Shown here one piece after another: positions 6,706 through 9,622 of a DNA stretch of 9,622 nucleotides. The stretch spans positions 1 to 9,622 of the forward strand of contig QMMT01000046.1 in the NCBI GenBank assembly GCA_003647385.1, written 5' to 3'. Origin of the DNA: Deltaproteobacteria bacterium (lineage in GTDB: Bacteria; Desulfobacterota; Desulfobacteria; Desulfobacterales; Desulfobacteraceae). The position numbers and the translations under genes were made by a program. Every line of letters starts with the position of its first letter. Position 1 is the first letter of the stretch. The notes under the pieces are model-generated. The model saw only the letters and a program-made list of their open reading frames with translations. It ran no database searches and was not told the origin of the DNA.

Positions 6706-7943
6706 ACCTTCTCTTTAGGCTTTGACCCTGAAATGATCCAAACAGGATTAAATGCTTCAAAGCGATCCCCAAAAGGCATTCCCTTGGATCGGGATACCTG
6801 GATCTGTACCATGTGAGGATCAAATTTAAATTCTTTTAACAGTTTTAAAGCGGTTTCAAGATTTTGTACCAATACTGTATTAATCACAATAATTCCAAAG
6901 GGAGCAAGACTGTCACAGGATGCTTTTATGATTTTTCCAAGGTGCTTACCACCACCACCGATAAAAATTCTATCCGGCGTTCTTAATTCTTTGATTCCCT
7001 CAGGGAAGGTGGTATTTGATACCTTTACATTGGAGCAGTTAAAAGTTTTAATATTATGAATAATATCACCAATCCTTCCCGGATGCTTTTCTATCGCATA
7101 AACATGACCCCAGGGAACCTGAAGGGAGGCTTCAATACCAATGGAACCGGAGCCAGATCCAATATCCCAAACCACATGATCTTTTTTAATTAATTTTAAT
7201 TTTGACAGGGTAATACTGCGGATTTCAGATTTGGTAATCAATCCTTTTGAATGTTTAAATAAGGAATCGGCCATCCCGATATGTGTTTCATGTGGAAAAT
7301 TTCTTTTTCCTTTCAACTGTTTAAGTAAGATGACAATATTGGGCTGCAAAAAGGTTTGTTCTTTTATAAGATCAATATTGTCATACCATGTTATCCTTTC
7401 TTCTTCTTTGTTACCAAGTTTTTCCAGCACACAAAATTTAAAATTATGCATTCCTTCTTTTATCAGGCCTGTTGCAATAAATTTTGGGTCCATTTTCGGA
7501 TCTGTTAAAAAAGCTATTTTGTTTTCGTAGGAAAGTTTTGAAAAGGAGAACGCTGTTTGCTGTTTGCCATGCAGGCTGATGACCTTTGCATCGTGCCAGG
7601 GTTCTTTTATGGCAGCAAAAGCCGCAGAAATAGAAGAAATATTTGAATGAATACTTAAATATTGTTTATCAATATGTTGAGTTAATGTAGAACCGATACC
7701 ATAGAACAAGGGGTCGCCGGAAGCCAGGACTACAATTTTGTTATCCACCATTTTTTCTTTAATGACGTCAACAATGATATTGATATGACCTTTAATGGGA
7801 ATCTTTTGAATGTCTGGAAAGTCAAACATGGCCAGATGTCTTTTGCCGCCAACCAGCACATCGCATTCTCTGATAAGTTCAAGGTGTTTTTGGGTGAGAT
7901 CTTTTTTCCCCTGTCCAATGCCGATAATGTTAATTAGATTCAT
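6702..7943 (-). CDS. cbiET: Bifunctional cobalt-precorrin-7 C5-methyltransferase / cobalt-precorrin-6B C15-methyltransferase (decarboxylating), CbiET (CobL-like)
   Basis: A fusion that methylates C15 with loss of the C12 acetate carboxyl (CbiT half) and methylates C5 (CbiE half), equivalent to aerobic CobL. The 413-residue length fits the fusion. The CbiE half (about 1-210) has IIGIGQGKKDLT (6-17), VLVGGKRHL (29-37), VVLASGDPLFYGIG (71-84), SSISAAFAAIKEPW (103-116) and VISLHG (121-126). The linker is about 205-235. The CbiT half (about 235-405) is a class I Rossmann methyltransferase: GLITKSEIRSITLSKL (234-249), SAM motif VVWDIGSGSGSIGIEA (257-272), acidic E285 in VYAIEKHP, and DRIFIGGGGKHL (324-335). 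In the first motif a Q (GIGQG) replaces the usual proline. The ATG comes 1 bp after the Gate-protein stop, and the gene overlaps cbiF by ATGA. No good Shine-Dalgarno site is seen. Confidence 0.95.
   Translation of the reverse strand: MNLINIIGIGQGKKDLTQKHLELIRECDVLVGGKRHLAMFDFPDIQKIPIKGHINIIVDVIKEKMVDNKIVVLASGDPLFYGIGSTLTQHIDKQYLSIHSNISSISAAFAAIKEPWHDAKVISLHGKQQTAFSFSKLSYENKIAFLTDPKMDPKFIATGLIKEGMHNFKFCVLEKLGNKEEERITWYDNIDLIKEQTFLQPNIVILLKQLKGKRNFPHETHIGMADSLFKHSKGLITKSEIRSITLSKLKLIKKDHVVWDIGSGSGSIGIEASLQVPWGHVYAIEKHPGRIGDIIHNIKTFNCSNVKVSNTTFPEGIKELRTPDRIFIGGGGKHLGKIIKASCDSLAPFGIIVINTVLVQNLETALKLLKEFKFDPHMVQIQVSRSKGMPFGDRFEAFNPVWIISGSKPKEKV
6707..6712 (-). promoter_or_regulatory. Shine-Dalgarno site favouring the second ATG of cbiF
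   Basis: The minus strand reads AGAAGG, then 7 nt, then the ATG at 6699-6697 (Met3 of the longer frame). Its spacing to the first ATG at 6705 is only 1 nt. An overlapping AAGAG could serve the first ATG with a 5-nt spacing, so both starts remain possible. The choice changes the protein by two residues. Confidence 0.5.
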
Positions 7944-7944
7944 A

Positions 7945-9024
7945 TTATGCCACTATATAGTAAAGGGTTCCCATTAATATGATACTTAATATTCTGAATA
8001 TTTGTCCTGATAATAACAGCTGCAGTCCCATTTTGGGAGAGAAAATTCCCATATATCTTGGAAGCTGATGGCGAAGGGCTCTTATGGGGAATGCGAGAAT
8101 GTTTCCAAACAGAAGAGCGATGACGGTCTGTTTCACTGTGATAACACCCGCATCCATTAATGCACCGGCAGCTGCAAACCCTGATGTAAACTCAGCAGCA
8201 AAGCTTAATATGACGACGGATAGCGATTCAACCGGCATAATGGTGACCGTGAAAAAAGTGGATAGCGTTTTATTGAGATAATCAAAAAAACCATTTATGT
8301 TAAGGAGGAAAACAATAGTATATATCGGTAAAACCCAGATAATAATATTGGTGATACGTCCCGGCAATTTTGACTTAATCTTTTTTATTACGGCACCCCA
8401 ATTTTTTTTCTCAATTTTATTTTTTTTAGTGGATGACTTAGTATGAGATTCTTGTTCGTCAGGAATTGCGCCTGTCTTCAGGTATAAATTTCCAAAAATT
8501 AGAAAACAGATGGTCCTGAATAGTGTTGCCAGAAAAGTAATGACAAAGTAAAGGACCCCGGCAGTACCTGTTAAAGGCAGCACAATAAAAACAGTAGTCG
8601 GCAGATGCAGAAAAAAGGCAGGAAACTGGTTGATATAATTGGATAGAAATAACTGTAGTTTACTGATTTTATTGTCTTCATAAAAATCCAACAGCATGGC
8701 ATTGGCGGTCACCCCGGAGATAAATGCTGCTGTAAAAGCAGCACTGCACCGATTCCCAAGGTTTGAAAAGCCAAAGATCGGTCTGGCAAGGATAGCAACC
8801 TGTTTTGTCCAGCCAAAGCTTTCAATCACTTGTCCAGCTAAAAGTCCGATGAAAATAAACATGAGAAGCCTGAATAAGGGTATCCCAAGCTTTTTTATAC
8901 AGAGCGCAAGATTAATGTTTTCAAAATAATTAAGGCTGAAAGCTATACAGGCCAGTGTAAAGAGTATTGAAAACCCAAGATTTCTATATTTTATTTTACT
9001 ATTTTTATGTTTTTTGGGTTTCAT
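7945..9024 (-). CDS. Polytopic membrane protein with two Gate ('nucleoside recognition') motifs; candidate transporter of the cobalamin operon
   Basis: A 359-residue inner-membrane protein with about eight or nine hydrophobic segments by eye: 16-34, 47-67, 92-112, 134-150, 152-178, 224-242, 264-290, 299-316 and 333-356. A charged, lysine-rich cytoplasmic-type loop (190-222) divides two halves. Each half has a Gate-like small-residue segment followed by a conserved polar turn: first around SAAFTAAFISGVTANAMLLDF (94-114; key G104, N108), then SFAAEFTSGFAAAGALMDAG (274-293; key E278, G282). FGNILAFPIRALRH (306-319) is also typical of the family. Gate domains occur in SpmA/SpmB, nucleoside transporters and the FeoB membrane domain. 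The substrate is unknown. It sits between cbiL (ATGA overlap) and cbiET (1-bp gap), so a role in corrinoid synthesis, for example cobalt entry, is a reasonable inference but unproven. The basic N-terminus (MKPKKHKNSK) is probably cytoplasmic, not a cleaved signal. Confidence 0.85.
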   Translation of the reverse strand: MKPKKHKNSKIKYRNLGFSILFTLACIAFSLNYFENINLALCIKKLGIPLFRLLMFIFIGLLAGQVIESFGWTKQVAILARPIFGFSNLGNRCSAAFTAAFISGVTANAMLLDFYEDNKISKLQLFLSNYINQFPAFFLHLPTTVFIVLPLTGTAGVLYFVITFLATLFRTICFLIFGNLYLKTGAIPDEQESHTKSSTKKNKIEKKNWGAVIKKIKSKLPGRITNIIIWVLPIYTIVFLLNINGFFDYLNKTLSTFFTVTIMPVESLSVVILSFAAEFTSGFAAAGALMDAGVITVKQTVIALLFGNILAFPIRALRHQLPRYMGIFSPKMGLQLLLSGQIFRILSIILMGTLYYIVA

Positions 9025-9622
9025 TTAGAGGCTAGTATCAGTGTCCAGTAATCCGGTTCTCGTTTTTCCAGTATATCAAGGTTTTCTATGATTTGTTCAT
9101 TTTTACGGCCACACTTTGAAACCGATACGCATCGGTTGTTCAGGCCGGTTTCTTTCAGTGCTCTATTGATGTCCTTAATATTTTTATATGCTTTGACAAT
9201 GGCCACATTTTCAACGCCGTTGATTTGTCTTATCCGATCACCGCCATAAGCACCCGATGTTACAAGAAGAGACTCTTCACCTTCTACAAGTATCCGGTTG
9301 AGCCTTGCTGATGCCGCATGAAACGAGGTTATCCCCGGAATGGTTTCAATATCAGCTTCCGGCATAATACAGTCCATTTTTTTTAAAATATATCCAAAGG
9401 TGGAATAGGTTGTAGGATCTCCGAGCGTAAGGAAAACGGCTTTTTTCCCCTGTTTCAAACTCACGGCGATCTGTTTTGCATTATGAATCCATGCAGTTTC
9501 AACTTTTTCAGGGTCCTTGGTCATGGGAAAAGAAAGCCTTTCAATCTGTGTAGAGGATGATATATAGGGAGATGCAATTTCAACAGCCAGACTATAGGTG
9601 TTTTTTGTTGATGCAGCCGTAA
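9021..9622 (-). CDS. cbiL: Cobalt-precorrin-2 (precorrin-2) C20-methyltransferase, CbiL/CobI (5' end outside the window)
   Basis: A SAM-dependent tetrapyrrole methyltransferase that adds the C20 methyl group, the first step after cobalt insertion in the anaerobic route. The frame stays open to the right edge: 199 residues are visible, including 32 before the internal Met at 9524, and that Met is not the true start. Visible: STKNTYSLA then Q-IERLSFPMTKD (residues 4-12 and 25-36), VFLTLGDPTTYSTFGYI (62-78), IETIPGITSFHAASARL (91-107; the IPGI.SF.AA.A motif is typical of CbiL/CobI) and VAIVKAYKN (139-147). The missing N-terminus should be about 35-45 residues with the GxGPGD motif, giving a total near the usual 230-240. 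The stop overlaps the start of the Gate protein as ATGA. The operon therefore begins further upstream. Confidence 0.94.
   Translation of the reverse strand, partial: TAASTKNTYSLAVEIASPYISSSTQIERLSFPMTKDPEKVETAWIHNAKQIAVSLKQGKKAVFLTLGDPTTYSTFGYILKKMDCIMPEADIETIPGITSFHAASARLNRILVEGEESLLVTSGAYGGDRIRQINGVENVAIVKAYKNIKDINRALKETGLNNRCVSVSKCGRKNEQIIENLDILEKREPDYWTLILASK

Noticed and set aside
8129..8146. TGTTTCAC followed by TGTGATAACA, a possible third parS-like site in the Gate-protein gene
   Set aside because: The left arm matches, but the right arm needs a 1-bp insertion plus mismatches, which parS does not tolerate as far as I know.
1..9622. Cobalamin riboswitch, tRNA/rRNA, CRISPR array, insertion sequence or attachment site
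   Set aside because: Nearly all bases are coding on the minus strand, only two gaps of 30 and 108 bp exist, and I saw no B12-box-like element, no repeat-spacer pattern, and no transposase or integrase sequence.

Overview
The window is almost wholly protein-coding, and every gene I can support lies on the minus strand. It is AT-rich, with many A/T homopolymer runs. The content fits an anaerobic, AT-rich bacterium that makes its own cobalamin. The cbiET fusion, the CbiG-type (cobalt-early) route and a neighbouring FapA-family gene suggest a sulfate-reducer-like Desulfobacterota member. That assignment is inference from gene content only.

In transcription order (high to low coordinates) the layout is: 3' part of cbiL (9622-9021, N-terminus outside the window); a polytopic Gate-domain ('nucleoside recognition') membrane protein (9024-7945); cbiET fusion (7943-6702); cbiF (6705-5920); cbiG (5963-4884); cbiH (4887-4099); cobO/btuR (4068-3556); cobQ/cbiP (3559-2096). 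Most junctions are ATGA four-base overlaps or a 1-bp gap, so this looks like one tightly coupled operon. Its promoter, and any cobalamin riboswitch, must lie beyond the right edge; none is visible here. After a 108-bp spacer with a possible promoter comes a large FapA/DUF342-family gene starting with TTG (1987-1), whose C-terminus runs off the left edge.

The Cbi enzymes form a nearly continuous run of corrin-ring steps. CbiL methylates C20, CbiH methylates C17 and contracts the ring, CbiF methylates C11, CbiG opens the delta-lactone and removes the two-carbon fragment, and CbiET methylates C5 and C15 and decarboxylates. CobO then adenosylates the corrinoid cobalt and CobQ makes the b, d, e and g amides to give adenosylcobyric acid. 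CbiD, CbiJ, CbiC, CbiA, the cobalt chelatase and the nucleotide-loop genes are not here and are presumably elsewhere.

The points most worth a second look are: a 16-bp near-perfect parS (ParB-binding) match buried in the linker of cbiG; the Gate-domain permease embedded in the cobalamin operon (candidate cobalt or corrinoid transporter); and the duplicated N-terminal helical repeats of the FapA-like protein, which resemble GspE/MshE N-terminal motifs.
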